A DNA stretch of 64,000 nt, taken from NCBI RefSeq assembly GCF_019649055.1, contig NW_026570395.1:124001-188000 (forward strand). Reading direction: 5' to 3'. How positions within the stretch are numbered: the first letter of the stretch is position 1; each line of letters opens with the position of its first letter. Positions 22,196-34,224 of the stretch are shown piece by piece. The position numbers and the translations under genes were made by a program. The notes under the pieces were generated by a model. That model was not told the origin of the DNA. It saw only the letters and a list, made by a program, of their open reading frames with translations, and ran no database searches. The stretch is from Paramacrobiotus metropolitanus (lineage: Eukaryota > Tardigrada > Eutardigrada > Parachela > Macrobiotidae).

Positions 22196-24250
22196 AAGAA
22201 AAGATCGCTGCCTGGGAAGTCATGCGGTAAATACGGTCGTATAGCGCGATACACAATCGGCAACAACCGGCATCGGATGTGAATCCAGCACTGAGATGTT
22301 ACGCCATGAAATGCGTGTACTTCCACATATTCTGCGCAGTAAGGGTGAGCAAGTTTACTGACTGTTCAGGGACGCTCAGCACTTTCGTTTTTCAGGTAAC
22401 AATCAGTTCGTGCAGTGATAATTTTTATACCATCTCGCTAAACGACAACACCGCCATCGAAAAATGTCAAGCTTTTCCAGGCCTATTCTTGTTCTGTCTC
22501 GAATGCCGTTCGCAGGGCTTCCGGACGTGTTTACGCGGATGCCTTATACGGGGCCACAATATCGTATGGCTGCTACTGCGATAGCCCGACATTCCGACCA
22601 GTCATACAAGGGACCATCGCCATCGCAGTGGATTGTACGGTCCCGGTAGTACGAAATGCCTGCCTAGTAAGTCCACTGGTTTCATTTGCGCCTTCATATA
22701 ATTATATTAAACAACTTTCTGGTTTTGGTTGGCAGCGGCATTGAGCCACAAAATGCGGCATCGTGTGGCCTTGACTCGGACTGTGCGCTGATTTCGCACA
22801 GCCGATGCTCGTTCGACTGGTTCTCATTCGCCAGTGTCTGCGTGTGCGATAAAGCCAATGGTTACGAAATGGTTCTCGTAGATGCCGTTTCAGAGGACAG
22901 CACAGCCCACATGTTCTGTATCGTTGTGCAAGTATGGTGATGCATATTTTCTTTTCTGCGTAATCAATGCTGAGTACTACTATGGACGTAACGTCACGCA
23001 TTTTTGTTATTTATCAAGCGCGATCGTTAATAAAAAATATTATACTTTAGAAAAACCTTCTACTGCTTCACCATATCCTTTGTCGAGCACGACTACTGCA
23101 ATCCCAACAACGACTCCGCGATCTGACCAATGTGAACCCGGTTATTCCATGACTAATGGGTATTGTGCGGGTATTCATGCATTTACTGTCAATGTATTTG
23201 TGAATGCGTTGACCCATTTAGGTCGCTAACTCGCTATCGTACATCGGAGCATCCGCGCCACATTGGTACACGTTTTTTTACGACTTGCTTGCTTATTTTA
23301 CATAGCATAAAGGGTTTGATGTGGAACCTTTTAAAATTTTTACGTGGCAGGGAATTTCGGGACGCGCTGTTCGAAATCTAGTGACTGCCTTCTGGCTGCC
23401 AATTTGTACTGTATAGCCAGTCAGTGTTTCCATAGCCCTGTACGAGCGCTGCTTCTTGGCGGGAAAATTGTGGCTTGCAAAGGTTACGTTAATTTCCTAA
23501 TCGTGTGATGCGCCCTTATGCATATCTGTAACTGTAAGGTCTGTAGACACACGACGTACAGATCAGATCTTTTTTGTAGCCGCGTTTGTACAGCCATGCC
23601 ATCTGACCGATTGTGGTCGCAGAACCAACCAATTTGGCATGGGAGAATGCGCGTGTCCGCAAGATCAAATATGGGACGCTGTCGGTAGCGCTTGTTTATC
23701 CTAGACATTACTGTGTTTATGGTTGTCTGCTTATCGCTATAAATGATGGTTTGCTTGAAATAGACAATATTTAATGCTGGGAATCATTCTGAAAAACGCT
23801 TTATTGCTGACATTCGGAACAAGACCTAGAGGAGAAAAATTACCTGAGTTGTGAACAACGAGAAATACATCAACCACAGCAACCTGTATCTCTGTATTTT
23901 TACAGAAATTACGCCACCTTCGCATTAAATAACCGGAGTCTCATGATAACATTCAGGTTTATAAAATAAAGTTTAGCGATTCCGAAATTTATTGCTGATG
24001 TTTCGTCAGAGTATAGCGGGAAGTGATTTGGGTCCAGGTTTGTTGGCATGGATAATTTCAAAAGGTAGTTTAAATTTCGGCGCACAAAAACAACCTAAAT
24101 CTTTTGTCGGTTTACAGTTCTCCATATTTCGCGGGTGTTGCGCGTGTAAGACACAAAGTTCACTATCATGCTCTCCATCAGAAAAGTACGGTTGTACTTT
24201 GAAGATCGCAAAAGGAGATTTCAGCCTAAATGATCGTTATCTGGCCACAG
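22196..24250. repeat. duplicated segment, copy 1 (pairs with about 37,995-40,200)
   Basis: Begins AAGAAAAGATCGCTGCCTGGGAAGTCA, matching 37,993 onward, and continues through the EB gene and its downstream flank (for example GAAATTTATTGCTGATGTTT with 39,919 onward). Same orientation, about 15.8 kb apart. Confidence 0.8.
22306..23704 (+). pseudogene. EB-module secreted protein gene, broken copy
   Basis: Paralogue of the intact gene at 38,175-39,661. The first exon (22,306-22,338, MKCVYFHIFCA, donor GTAAG), the second acceptor (TTTTTCAG before 22,396) and the CCTA|GTAAGT donor are conserved. Exon 2 has one extra base after AFP that ends the homologous frame; exon 3 is two bases short at its start; the EB exon is also altered (CAGTGTTTCCATAG where the sister has CAGTGTTTCTGTCG). 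Fragments such as DCALISHSRCSFDWFSFASV and DQCEPGYSMTNGYCAG remain readable. No intact product is expected. Confidence 0.7.
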
Positions 24251-24565
24251 CCAGACAGGCATAAGCAGATCAGAAAACGTAAGAAGTGAATTACCGGAAC
24301 TACAGAACACCGGGTTATTCGATGGAAGCGTCGGTGTGTATTTACCAGGGGCTATGTACTGTATAACCGTTTCCGGCATTTGACAGCACATACGAACAAA
24401 ATATTGCTGAAATAGATTTCTCGCAACGCCCTGCCGCGCAGTTCAACGTTAACGTGTCTCACTCGTACAATGCCTGTGAAGTGTTTATAGCATGAAGCTT
24501 ATAGCGAATGCTAGGCATCTTCTAATGCCTAATGGTATGACGCTACAGGCATTACTCCGGATGAA
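24251..24565. other. end of duplicated segment, no gene
   Basis: 24,160-24,310 resembles 43,005-43,150 (CTCCATCAGAAAAGTACGG, GACAGGCATAA...GTAAGAAGT), a dispersed repeat present at both places. Confidence 0.5.
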
Positions 24566-24845
24566 ACAGTTTGTCGCCATGAAGCGAAAAGTCAGGTACA
24601 ATGTTGTAATAATAATACATGGATTACATCGTGTCCAGTTTTAAAATCGCGTAGCCTCCGTTCTGAAAACTTGGCATTTTAGGCTTAAAAATCACAGTCG
24701 ATCACACAGTTTGTCGCCATGAAGCGAAAAGTCAGGTACAATGTTGTAATAATAACACATGGATTACATCGTGTCCAGTTTTAAAATCTCGTAGCCTCCG
24801 TTCTGAAAACTTGGCATTCTAGGCTTAAAAATCACAGTCGATCAC
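24566..24845. repeat. two-copy tandem repeat, 140-bp unit
   Basis: The unit starting ACAGTTTGTCGCCATGAAGC occurs twice with a period of 140 bp and only a few differences. Part of it (CGTAGCC..CCGTTCTG to ATCACAGTCGATCACA) is found inverted at about 43,190-43,255. Confidence 0.85.
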
Positions 24846-27037
24846 ATGCTATTGGTCTGCACTCAGTCTTGGTCTGCACAGCTACCGAGCGGCCAATAAA
24901 TCTAGAACTTTTCTGTACCTCTTTTCTCGCTATTTTCCCACTGTTTTTTCCTTGCCAAAGTATGAATTTTTTTACTTGAACGCGGCGCTCTTAATGAGAG
25001 CTTGCCCATCGGGTAATGGAGATTCATTATGGAAGCATATCTTCTGCATCTTTCTTTTTTTCCTGCAATTTGTGGAGCATGCTGCTGGATATACGACGCC
25101 TCGCTGTTGGAATAACGGTCGACCGTTGGATATCTGGCCCACCATAAAGCAGAAGCATCTGGCTGTTTTCTCTACTTTGGACGTTAACAACATCCGGTAA
25201 GCCAAGACTCCTGGATTTGGCATCATCCAGAAATTACACGCAGCATCGTTTTCCACCTTTTGCGTTTTGCACATGCCTCCTTTCCTGCTGCCGTGTGCCT
25301 CACATCGAGGAGGAGGGGCCTCTCATTCCATCAAAGACTGTGCAATTGCCATTCGCCATCGGCATTTGGAGTGGGCGGAGTTGTCCAATCAGCTTTTGCT
25401 ACTTCATCCTTTTTTTAGGCCCCTTTGCGATGTGCAGGTCGGCTTGCCCTTTTTGCGGCGCCAAAATGTTGCCTTGTTGTCACTTACGTAGCACTTTGTT
25501 TGATTGTTTTCGTGAAATTGTGAACTAATGTATTGACGATCTTGAATTGTACCAACCACAGGACAATAAAGGCTGAGACACACACACATCACCATTCTCC
25601 AATGTGCTCCACCGGTAGCGTATGCTCGTTCAAATCAGTCAATTACTGACAAGGTTCTAAAACTAAGGATTTACAGATAAATCTTGAGGAGGGTTTAATT
25701 ATTTCTCTTAGACCCTCCGACTTTAAATTAAATTGCGAAGAGCAGTATAAATCGATTACGAGGCCTAGGTTTTTATTGATTTTATTTACTGGTTGATTTA
25801 GACAAAGTGGAATTGGTTTTCGACTCCCCTAATTCTTACTACGTTGTGCTTTGTATCAGTGCCATGAATCTGCCGAACTCTGTTGGGCAATTATAATTCA
25901 TCAAGATAAAACTGGACACAGTCTAGTAATTGTTTTATCAAATAATTACATAATGGAGATACAACACTAATAATCTTCTACGTAGCTGAAATGTTTTATC
26001 CTGCTGTCATTAAAGCGTGCCAATGACAATAGTAAGTTGCAAATTTTTAGAGCAGTGGCTCGCAGAGTCTTTAATGTCATTAAAGCGTGCCATTGTCAAT
26101 AGTAAGTTGCAAATTTAGCAATGGCTCGCCGAGTGCCCCTTTTCTCCACGCCGCATCGGTACTGTTCTGATGGAAATACTTGGCTGGATGGTTGGACTTT
26201 GCATTGCGTCACTGTGGTCAGCACGTTGGCATTGGCCAAAGGGCTTCAAATATGCTTGAAGAGGAACGATTTCCCCTACCCCTTCAAACACGGAGTTTTT
26301 GTGTGACAAACAGGTGTTTGTCACACAGTTTTCGATTTCCCACATACATTGTTTGACGGGAATGACACTTATTGAATTAGGGTTTCTACTTATACTTTGT
26401 ACTTGCGTCAAACCTTGCTTGACAGTCGCTTCAAACGTGTATGAAGCCGAAGTCTGCGGATACCTTAAGCCGCTTTCTAGAGCTGTGCACGCTGCTCGCC
26501 TGCAGCTTCATGAGCTTTTCATTTGCGCTTGCTCACTCCTCTATTGTTTTGCGTTTTGTCACTTCTCGATTTGCCCATCAAGAACCTGTTCCCCCGCCCG
26601 CCATGCGCCTGTTGTCTTTTTTTTGTTATTTTATTCCACTGAATAAAGGGGTGGCCTGTGCGGCTGGAGCGACCAGAGGTGGCCATCGCATTCGCGTTAA
26701 CCCACTTTGTACGCGCTTCCGGTCAACAACAACTGTATAGATACTCACATAGCAAAAGTAGGAAATTAAATAACATTGCAGCATATATTACAATGGCACA
26801 GCATGCCCATATTGTCATCCGTTCGACAAGGATCGTTGATCAAATATCGTTGATCAAGGTTGTCCTAACGCAGCCGGTAACTGACAGCAATGGCGTGTTG
26901 GCTATGTCTTGATTTTCTCGGGCATCCTATCTGTAAAATGAATGGAGAAAAACAGAAGAAAAAATGTATCCGGCTAGAAAGTCTGGCCCTTCTGTTGTCT
27001 CGTGTTTCTGGATCGAATGACATCATCAATGCATTGA
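24846..27037. other. repeat-rich region without a supported gene
   Basis: Overlapping frames occur on both strands at 24,950-25,600 and 26,120-26,750, none with splice support or a motif. 26,005-26,140 is a 70-bp unit repeated twice (GTCATTAAAGCGTGCCA...), with a relative at 28,752. AATAAA hexamers lie at 25,565 and 26,642. Confidence 0.45.
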
Positions 27038-27447
27038 CTACGAAGTGAGGCTGAAATGCGTAAGTGCCGGTGACATTCGACTCTTGCTTGAAAATTCATC
27101 TTCCATCTCCCGTTTTTCCTTGGTAAATTTTATGATTCGCTTTAAGCCTTTACAGCTTTTCAGGGCGCCGTTCTTCACGATAAAGGTCACCCGTATGGTG
27201 TTTGGCAGTTCCGAACGATCGGAGACCAACAGTTTTCGTTTAGCCGTTACGCTTGACCTAAAATAATGTATAGTGATAAAATAAAATAGTGGACCTTTAT
27301 GAACAGTGGCTATCACATTTAAGCATAAACTGAGTACTTGAACAAAATTCACAACAGAAAAATTTCCTCTATACAAACCTGGTCAGGAATAGTACCCATC
27401 ACAAAATATCGCCTTTCCTCGTTGAATTTGGGTGTAACCGCGCGCAT
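27038..27447 (-). CDS. possible two-exon gene fragment, unknown
   Basis: 27,379-27,447 reads MRAVTPKFNEERRYFVMGTI from an ATG to a GT donor; 27,038-27,257 begins after a TTTTAG acceptor and reads KLLVSDRSELPNTIRVTF and KRIIKFTKEKREMEDEF to a TAG. The amino-acid composition looks coding, but the two exons do not join in phase as drawn, so an exon is missing, the gene is broken, or it is not a gene. Confidence 0.25.
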
Positions 27448-29024
27448 AATTTACTCGCGGTGTACGATACAAATTTACATCGGAAGTGAAAAGAAGTGCC
27501 ATTATACGTCGCACTAACGAAAAGAAAATTCACTAACAACAAAGTTCTAAGAACAACTTGGGAAATATGAGCCTAATGGTGGATGGACCGACTGTGCCAC
27601 CTATCGTTAACGGTATTTTGTCGTAAACACGAGCTGCACAAACAAAGTGTTTTACGCACCGTAGTGCGTCGTGTGGATAAAAAAATTAGAAGAGCAACTG
27701 ATAGCCATCTTGAAAAACGAAAACATTCAGCTCATGCTCAACACCGTTGCCATTCAATCCACTATCGACCCGCTTTACGGCTGCCTTCTTTTCGAGCACT
27801 TTTCACTCCACAAATAACGCGAAAATTCGCTTGCTGAAACGTGAAACGCATTATTGAGGTAGTTATTCAAGTGCCAGTAAGTGAAATACTACACTCACAG
27901 AATCGGTAAAGAAGCAACACAGATGCAATGCTAATTTAAAACAAACATTGAAGCATGTTTATAAAGAAGAAGAATTATTTCTATAAAGTGACCTTATCTA
28001 CGATAATCACGATCTGTCTTGTTTTAAAAAAATTGGCGAAGGAAACGTATTAAACTTTGCTACCCTAATTTTGTAGGTAAACTTGATTATGTTTCGCTTG
28101 GAATAATACTAATACGGTGCAACTCAGCTCGACGACCTCCACGACGGTATTGCTTTGACGGCAGTCGCCACATCGATTGTTGCTTTTGTTTGGTGTAGAT
28201 TCAATCCAGATACGTGTAGTTCATCTGGTCCTTGCTGATGACCTTGTGGCAAAAGATTTAGTAAAGTTAAACCGGCCAAATGATGAGAGAGTGTTAAATT
28301 TTGTGTGTCGCAAGGATTACCTATGCACGTTTTGATAACTGTTGAAATTGTCGAAATATGCATAATATGCATCGAAAAGCATTGAAACCTGCAAAATGTT
28401 AGGGATGTACTGAGAAACTGTTGCACTCCTTTTGCAAATTATAAAATTACGGTGTGGAAAGTTACAGAAGTTTTTCTCCCACATCTTCTGCTGATGAGAG
28501 AATGTTAAAAGCAAAATATCCAAAAGTAGATGTTACGTATGTGCTGCCGAATGTCGGCGGAAACGGTTATTGCATTGATAGATCGCATGGTAAATGTAGT
28601 TGGGTATGGCACTGCTAATTAAAGTGGAGATGCCGATGCCTCGATCAATTAAAACCGGTGCTGCTGTCCACATATGTCAGTTAGGTTTACGGGAGAATCT
28701 TGAGGAGTGCGAATGTGTTTTTGACATCTTCTTTTGTTCGTTATAATCACAAACGTGCCATTGATAACAGTAACTTGCAAATTTGGGAATGACTTGGCGT
28801 ATATCTTTTGATAAACGCCTATTTCACCGGTTAGATTAGCAGTAAATAATACGAGTATTATAACAATAATATACTTTGCATATTACGGGAACAGTGCTAG
28901 ATTGATCTATGCTTCTTACGGTAGAACGAAAGACAATGAACTGATTAAAGTCAATATCTGAAAGGGCATCGCCCTTTTTGTAAATCCGCACGACTACTGT
29001 ACATATGTACTGTATATTCTTTTC
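27448..29024. other. intergenic, nothing recognised
   Basis: AT-rich, with short open frames on both strands and no motif. 28,740-28,800 holds a relative of the GTGCCATTGATAACAGTAA repeat seen at 26,005-26,140. Confidence 0.45.
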
Positions 29025-30176
29025 TTAAAGCGCCTCTTTGTAGATGCTGTTTTCTGACGCTTGTGCTGTCTGGTCCTTTGGTTTTGTGAGCGGATGTACG
29101 TCAGCCGTTGTGCGCACGGTCCGCTCCGTGTGCTTGGTTTTGGTGAGATCACTTGGTGGCCTTTTGCTGACCACCAAGGGCTGTAATTCCTCCTGTGGCT
29201 CCGCGTTAAGCTGCACTGCGTCCGGAGGCACGTGGCTTCCGATGTTGGTACTGTGGATGTACTGCTGGATTTCCTTGAGGATTGCAATGCACGTATCCTG
29301 ATCCGAAGCGCCGCCAGTCTTCTTTGGATGCAAAACCGGTTTTCCTCTCTCTAAATCGGTCTTAAACGCGTTGTCCAGCTCACGATGTTCAAGAACAGAA
29401 AACATTCCTCGATAAAGCATTGCCGTCGGAATAGCATCTGCATGACTTTTAAAGATCATTTTTACGTCGTCACTCATTTTGTCACAATAAATAATAATCG
29501 CCTGAATCCCGGCACGGTCTGCACGAATGTCCTTTATGATTGCGTTGAGCGCACGCAAGTAGTCCATTCTATTACTATTTCCGTGAAAATTAAATTTAGT
29601 ATACAGTTGTCGATCAAGGGAGTAGTAAGTGTTTACATCCTGGCGAGTATTTTCGGATTTAATTACCCTCTTAGGATTGATATAATCCAACCTTCTCTCC
29701 TTGCGCAAGTCATGCAGATAGTCCGCTCCCGTGTTTAAAGCAGCTTGATAGACGGCAACTTGCAATAAGGCCAGAGCAGCCTGGGACTGTTGAGGAATGT
29801 TTCGTTCACTGTCATAATCCAAATCGCCAATGATAACAGCTATCTTTTTGTAAGCTTTTTCTTTGACCCATTCAATGGTAGGGGAAGGCCCTTCACTGGC
29901 AACATAATCGATTTCTACTACATCGTCCACCGCATATTCAGTACAAAATCTTTGTCTGCAGCATGCAAAAATGCCCCAAACAATAAAACCCACAAGGCAA
30001 CAGCCTAAGAAAGCCATAATGATGTAGAAGAATGTTTGTGAACCCCAGGATAAACTCCAATTATTAGTGGGGTCGTAACCATTTGTATTATTACCCGTCT
30101 TGTTCAGGCAGTTTACAGTTCTCAACATAAAAATGGTAAAAATTACGATGACCGTACATGAATTATACTCGTACAT
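29025..30176 (-). CDS. single-pass membrane protein, unknown family
   Basis: A single uninterrupted 383-codon frame, chosen from the first ATG (30,174-30,176) after an upstream in-frame TAG. Residues 1-23 (MYEYNSCTVIVIFTIFMLRT...) look like a signal peptide. A short Asn-rich ectodomain with NKT and NWS glycosylation sites follows, then a membrane helix (FFYIIMAFLGCCLVGFIVWG, about 48-70) and Cys residues at the inner face. The large C-terminal part (~310 residues) would be cytosolic: KKIAVIIGDLDYDSERN, GADYLHDLRKERRLDYINPK, NRMDYLRALNAIIKDIRA, IQAIIIYCDKMSDDVKMIF. The alternating strand-helix pattern recalls a von Willebrand A or similar Rossmann-like fold, but no metal-site motif is visible. 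The tail is Thr/Lys-rich. Not recognised as a known family. Confidence 0.7.
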   Translation of the reverse strand: MYEYNSCTVIVIFTIFMLRTVNCLNKTGNNTNGYDPTNNWSLSWGSQTFFYIIMAFLGCCLVGFIVWGIFACCRQRFCTEYAVDDVVEIDYVASEGPSPTIEWVKEKAYKKIAVIIGDLDYDSERNIPQQSQAALALLQVAVYQAALNTGADYLHDLRKERRLDYINPKRVIKSENTRQDVNTYYSLDRQLYTKFNFHGNSNRMDYLRALNAIIKDIRADRAGIQAIIIYCDKMSDDVKMIFKSHADAIPTAMLYRGMFSVLEHRELDNAFKTDLERGKPVLHPKKTGGASDQDTCIAILKEIQQYIHSTNIGSHVPPDAVQLNAEPQEELQPLVVSKRPPSDLTKTKHTERTVRTTADVHPLTKPKDQTAQASENSIYKEAL

Positions 30177-30916
30177 CTTGAATAGCAAGATGAAGGTAAG
30201 ACAAAGAGTAACGATGAAGGTAACGCGTTTGCTGAATTCGAAGAGTAAAATATTGCCAGCGATTTCGGCTTGCGGTTTACGTAAAGGCTAAGCCATATTA
30301 AGTTGCGAATACTACGTAACATAATATTTTTATTTTTGTCATCACAACGCATGATCCTACTTCTTTTCTGATACAAACAAACATCCCGGGTAATAAATCT
30401 CATCCGGATTAAATTGAACGGAGACGGCTTAATCGATATCAGCGGCAAAGGTGTTAAACCTAGTGCCAGCATAAGGATTATCTCGTCTTTCTTCACAAAT
30501 CTATGCAATTTTACTGTTTAAAAATTTCTTGGTTTTTTATATTAATCACTGTACAATTAATTGCAGACAGTATGCGCGGCATACTGTCTGCAATCTATAA
30601 TGAAATAACTTAAGCTTCTGCCTCGTGGGAGTAAATGTTAACCCCGCGTCGTTCAAATATTGCCGGTTCAATCTCAACCACCGGAAACATCCATTCAGCC
30701 GCTGCCATTCAATGATCTGCAAAGGTCAGCTAACAACTCAGCAAATTTCCGGCAATTTGCGCTTGTTGAATTCGTCACTTGTGACGCTGTGTATCGTCAC
30801 TCATCAGCGTAGCGGTCTGCTGGTTGCCGAGCGCGGCTTACTTTATTTTATCAGCCGTCTAGTTTGAAAGTTTCGCACATGGAATTAGTGAAATTTTACT
30901 GAAGCAAATCACTATA
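30177..30916. other. intergenic with a small hairpin
   Basis: No gene seen. 30,560-30,594 is a perfect hairpin, ATTGCAGACAGTATGC and its complement with a 3-base loop; too isolated to assign a role. Confidence 0.5.
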
Positions 30917-31092
30917 CAGTAAACTCTGTGAGATTGAACAACTGCGAATATTGAACAACTGCGAATATTGAACGCCCGTGTAGGAACCGGCGCGTCTCGT
31001 ATACTGCAAAAGCTACTGCGAATATTGAACAGTTGGTTACATTGAACACTGTTGAGGGAACCGGAGGTGTTCAGATTACACAGGTTTTACTG
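30917..31092. mobile_element. pogo/Tigger-like MITE
   Basis: 176 bp bounded by TA on both sides. Left end CAGTAAACTCTGTGAGATTG, right end (complement) CAGTAAAACCTGTGTAATCT, the consensus style of pogo-group inverted repeats. The interior is a few GCGAATATTGAAC repeats with no coding capacity. Confidence 0.75.
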
Positions 31093-32640
31093 TACCACCC
31101 TTTTCACCCCCGTTTTTTATATCCGCCCCTTTTCACCCCAGTGTTCTATAACCGCCACTTTTCGCGCCCTGTTTTTTATAGACACCTCTTTACTATTAAT
31201 TAAATAAACACGTCCTGCTGTCAAGACACCCAAAATAATTTTTTTTAAAAAACAAAATAAATGTTGACACGTTTTTAGCATTTCGAGGCAACATAGTAAT
31301 ATTTGTGATCTGTCCTGAGAAACCATGGTGCAAAGAAAAACGTTTTTGAGTAGATCTTTAAAGCAAATTTGAAGATTTCGCATTTTTTCTTCGGGTCTGC
31401 ATCCTCGCTTGGTTATTTCCGCATTGGTGAGAGTGTTGGCGATTTCGCTAACAGTGACTGGTAGTTTCCATCTTTTTCTACGTGAGCGAGTGGTTGTGAA
31501 CGTGTGATCAACATTTTTGTCATTGGTATGTGGGATTTCAGTGCGCCACCGCGCGCACTTCCAAAACGTGGGGCAACGGGCTCGGCACGGTTTGTAATGC
31601 GCGTGGTCTTTGTGCCGGTATGTATAGATATGTTTAGCTACTCAGTAGCGGAATATCACTGTGTCAAAGCTGTCAAAGACTTAGCCAACTTTAACGATGC
31701 CAATTAAATGCCCAGTTTCTACGTATTAAAATAAATTCTGTTTATAAAATCTTTTTAATATCTGACAACGATAAGTTAAGAGTTAAGATTGTATAATATG
31801 TCCATATTTATTAGAAAGGATGGCATCATGTGTGCATAGTGAGAGGCAGAATCTGCTTTTCAATTATAAAAATACATAGTGTTTTATACAACCACAGTTC
31901 TCTCAACGGCAAGTGGTCATAACAACACAAAAAGAATGAACTGAAATCATTTTAACTGTAGCGAGCATAACATGGGTTTATTGCGTATAAGATGGATATT
32001 TGATATTTCTTGTTTCTGGACGCGGCGGACTGCTTGCCCAAGCCCCCGCCCACCCAGTATTCCTATCCCATGCCAAGCCTCATGATCTGCCGGTCGCGGC
32101 GGGGGGTTATAATAACGCTGGACGAGCCGCGCCGGATCCCCAAGATTTTGACCGAAATGCCCGAGGCGCAGCCTATGACCAATCCATTTAGCAAACAACC
32201 TAGTAAGTCGGCATATTAAAACGATTTGTGCTTGATGCAATAAGAATGCATTGCGATCGATTGTAAGCTGTCCAAAATGTCACTTATACGTTACATGAAC
32301 ATAATAATTACAAAGTATATCCAGATTCAGATTTATATTGCCACGAATGGAATACACCAGAGCCGGCAAACCAGAAAAGACTGACCAAAACCAATATTAT
32401 ATTCTGAAAGCCCGTAGTCGAAAACCCGGCCAGACAGTATTCATTTCTTTCAAAACCTCTCCCGCTTCGAACGCCAAAGCGGAAGAGTTTTGACTACCTT
32501 CACCAAATGTGACAAAATTATTATCATAATAATTATCATCGTGGTATTTTTAACCAGGCAGTGTTGCCACGTAAACCAACTAAAATATATGTAGTTAAAA
32601 AATGAAAGTATTTTCCACTAATTGAATATCAGAATGAATT
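31093..32640. other. intergenic, no supported gene
   Basis: 31,095-31,190 has three imperfect units of CCNCTTTTCNCNCCNNGTTTTTTATA, also seen at 60,110-60,190. A GC-rich patch at 32,020-32,220 has two open + frames, one ending PFSKQPSKSAY before TAA; it could be an exon, but nothing decides the frame. Confidence 0.4.
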
Positions 32641-32689
32641 TAATTGGCAGACCGTTATTACGACAAGAACGGCTACATACCTAACGTTT

Positions 32690-33145
32690 GTCATCAAGGA
32701 CAATTTCTAAACAAGTGCCGGTCGAGCAGCTATCGCTACACTATCCCTACTGTGATTGTTTGTTCGATCAGTGAAAGACCGAACTGCCGCCACTGTTCAG
32801 TGCACAAACCCGTTAGTTCAGCGAGTGAGCGAAATACCACTATATTCTAGTTAAAATAGCCCGCTAAGCCAGTGAGTGACCGACCAGTGCTTCCGCTACT
32901 GTCCGTGCACAGAGCCCGGGAGGTGAGCGGGTGACCGAGTTGTCTCTAATGTGCAGTGTACATAGCCCGTTAGGGAACGAGTGACCGAGCTACCACTACT
33001 GCCCGGCGAACCGAACCGGTTACTGTAAGCAAGTAATCGAGGTACCACTACTGTCCGGTCATACACTACCGGGCACACACGACTTTCCAGTAAAAAGAGC
33101 CACTGAAGTGACGAGCCGCCGAACTAATGATCCAGTGCACTGTCG
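32690..33145. repeat. degenerate ~50-bp minisatellite
   Basis: Six to eight units with recurring GAGTGACCGA, TACCACTACTGTCC and ATAGCCCGTTAG blocks. Units differ in length and sequence, so the array is old. No gene. Confidence 0.7.
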
Positions 33146-33718
33146 CTGTTTCGAATTTCATACCTTATAGACTGATATTTCGGCTTTCTTTTCGGGTAGG
33201 GGATGTCGTAAAAATTATCTGTATGTACAGTCAAAGGGAATGCTTTCAAGGTTGAGAGAATCATGAACTGATTTTCACATAAAATTCGTGTTTGCCCTAT
33301 TACATGTACCGATCATGTTTCGGCGAAATATAGATGTTATTCTAATAAATATTCATTCAAATTCAAATAAAATGGCCATGGACCACAAGGAACGTGGAGG
33401 CAAAGCCGAGGCTGTTTCTTGTACATACATATGTTGACAATAACTGCAAAAAAATCGTATTTGTGGTGGGTGAATTTTTTTTTACAAAAGCCAGTCAACT
33501 CGAAACGACGATCGTCCTTAATTAGCTGACTTGTTATTCTTACAACCTTATCAAAATCAAATTAAATTTTTAACGAATTTCTATTTTACGATTACAGTAC
33601 TTCTACCGTCTTTCTTAATTGTAACTTTCAATATAAGAATATCGCGATATAAGAGTCTGAGTACAGTACTGAGTACAGTACAGCTTTCAATATAAGAGTC
33701 TGAGTACAGTACTCTGTA

Positions 33719-34050
33719 CAAGCTTGTCCGGTAATTTCTTACGATTCAGTACAGCGAAAAACACAAACTAACGGTTCACGCCAAACTCCATACTACAGCG
33801 CGCTACGCCACGCTGCTTAAACACGTAACATGCGTTTGGCTGGCTGGTGGCTTGGTGCACGCCAGACATTTAATGAGCACACTCGTAACTGCCTGGCAGA
33901 AGGTGGCTGGAAAACGGTCGGTGCAGTAAGGAGCAACCTAACTGCGGAGCGCATTTAGACAATGTGTCAAACTTAGTGACGTGGCAGTCGTTTTAAGCGC
34001 TAACTTCGCGCTCGCTGTACCTTTACGTAGGAAATTACCGGACAAGCTTG
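33719..34050. mobile_element. Tc1/mariner-type MITE
   Basis: 332 bp flanked by TA on both sides, with inverted ends CAAGCTTGTCCGGTAATTTC and its complement (26 bp with two mismatches). No transposase inside. The TA target and TIR style indicate a non-autonomous Tc1/mariner relative. Confidence 0.75.
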
Positions 34051-34224
34051 TACATAGTACATACATAGTATGTACTATGTTTCGAAATGTATTACGATGT
34101 CATATGTGTCAATCCGAAACAAGAAGAAATAATAATATGAAGAAATAACATCTTGGGATAGTGTTGTAATTCATTTTATTTATTCGGGTAGTAGCGGTAC
34201 TCAAAGGCCTCAAAAAATGCTTTT

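Noticed and set aside
24972-25274. 100-codon minus-strand frame with several Cys
   Set aside because: Competes with plus frames over the same bases; no motif, splice structure or paralogue.
26440-26760. Possible LTR relic around the AATAAAGGGGTGGCC block
   Set aside because: Resembles the solo LTR at 53,323 only over a few short blocks; no convincing ends or flanking duplication.
30177-30188. Start of the membrane protein at 30,188
   Set aside because: That codon is TTG; the first ATG in frame is at 30,174-30,176 and gives a good signal peptide.
32010-32219. GC-rich open frames that might be a terminal exon
   Set aside because: Two + frames and one minus frame are open together; no splice site or motif chooses between them.
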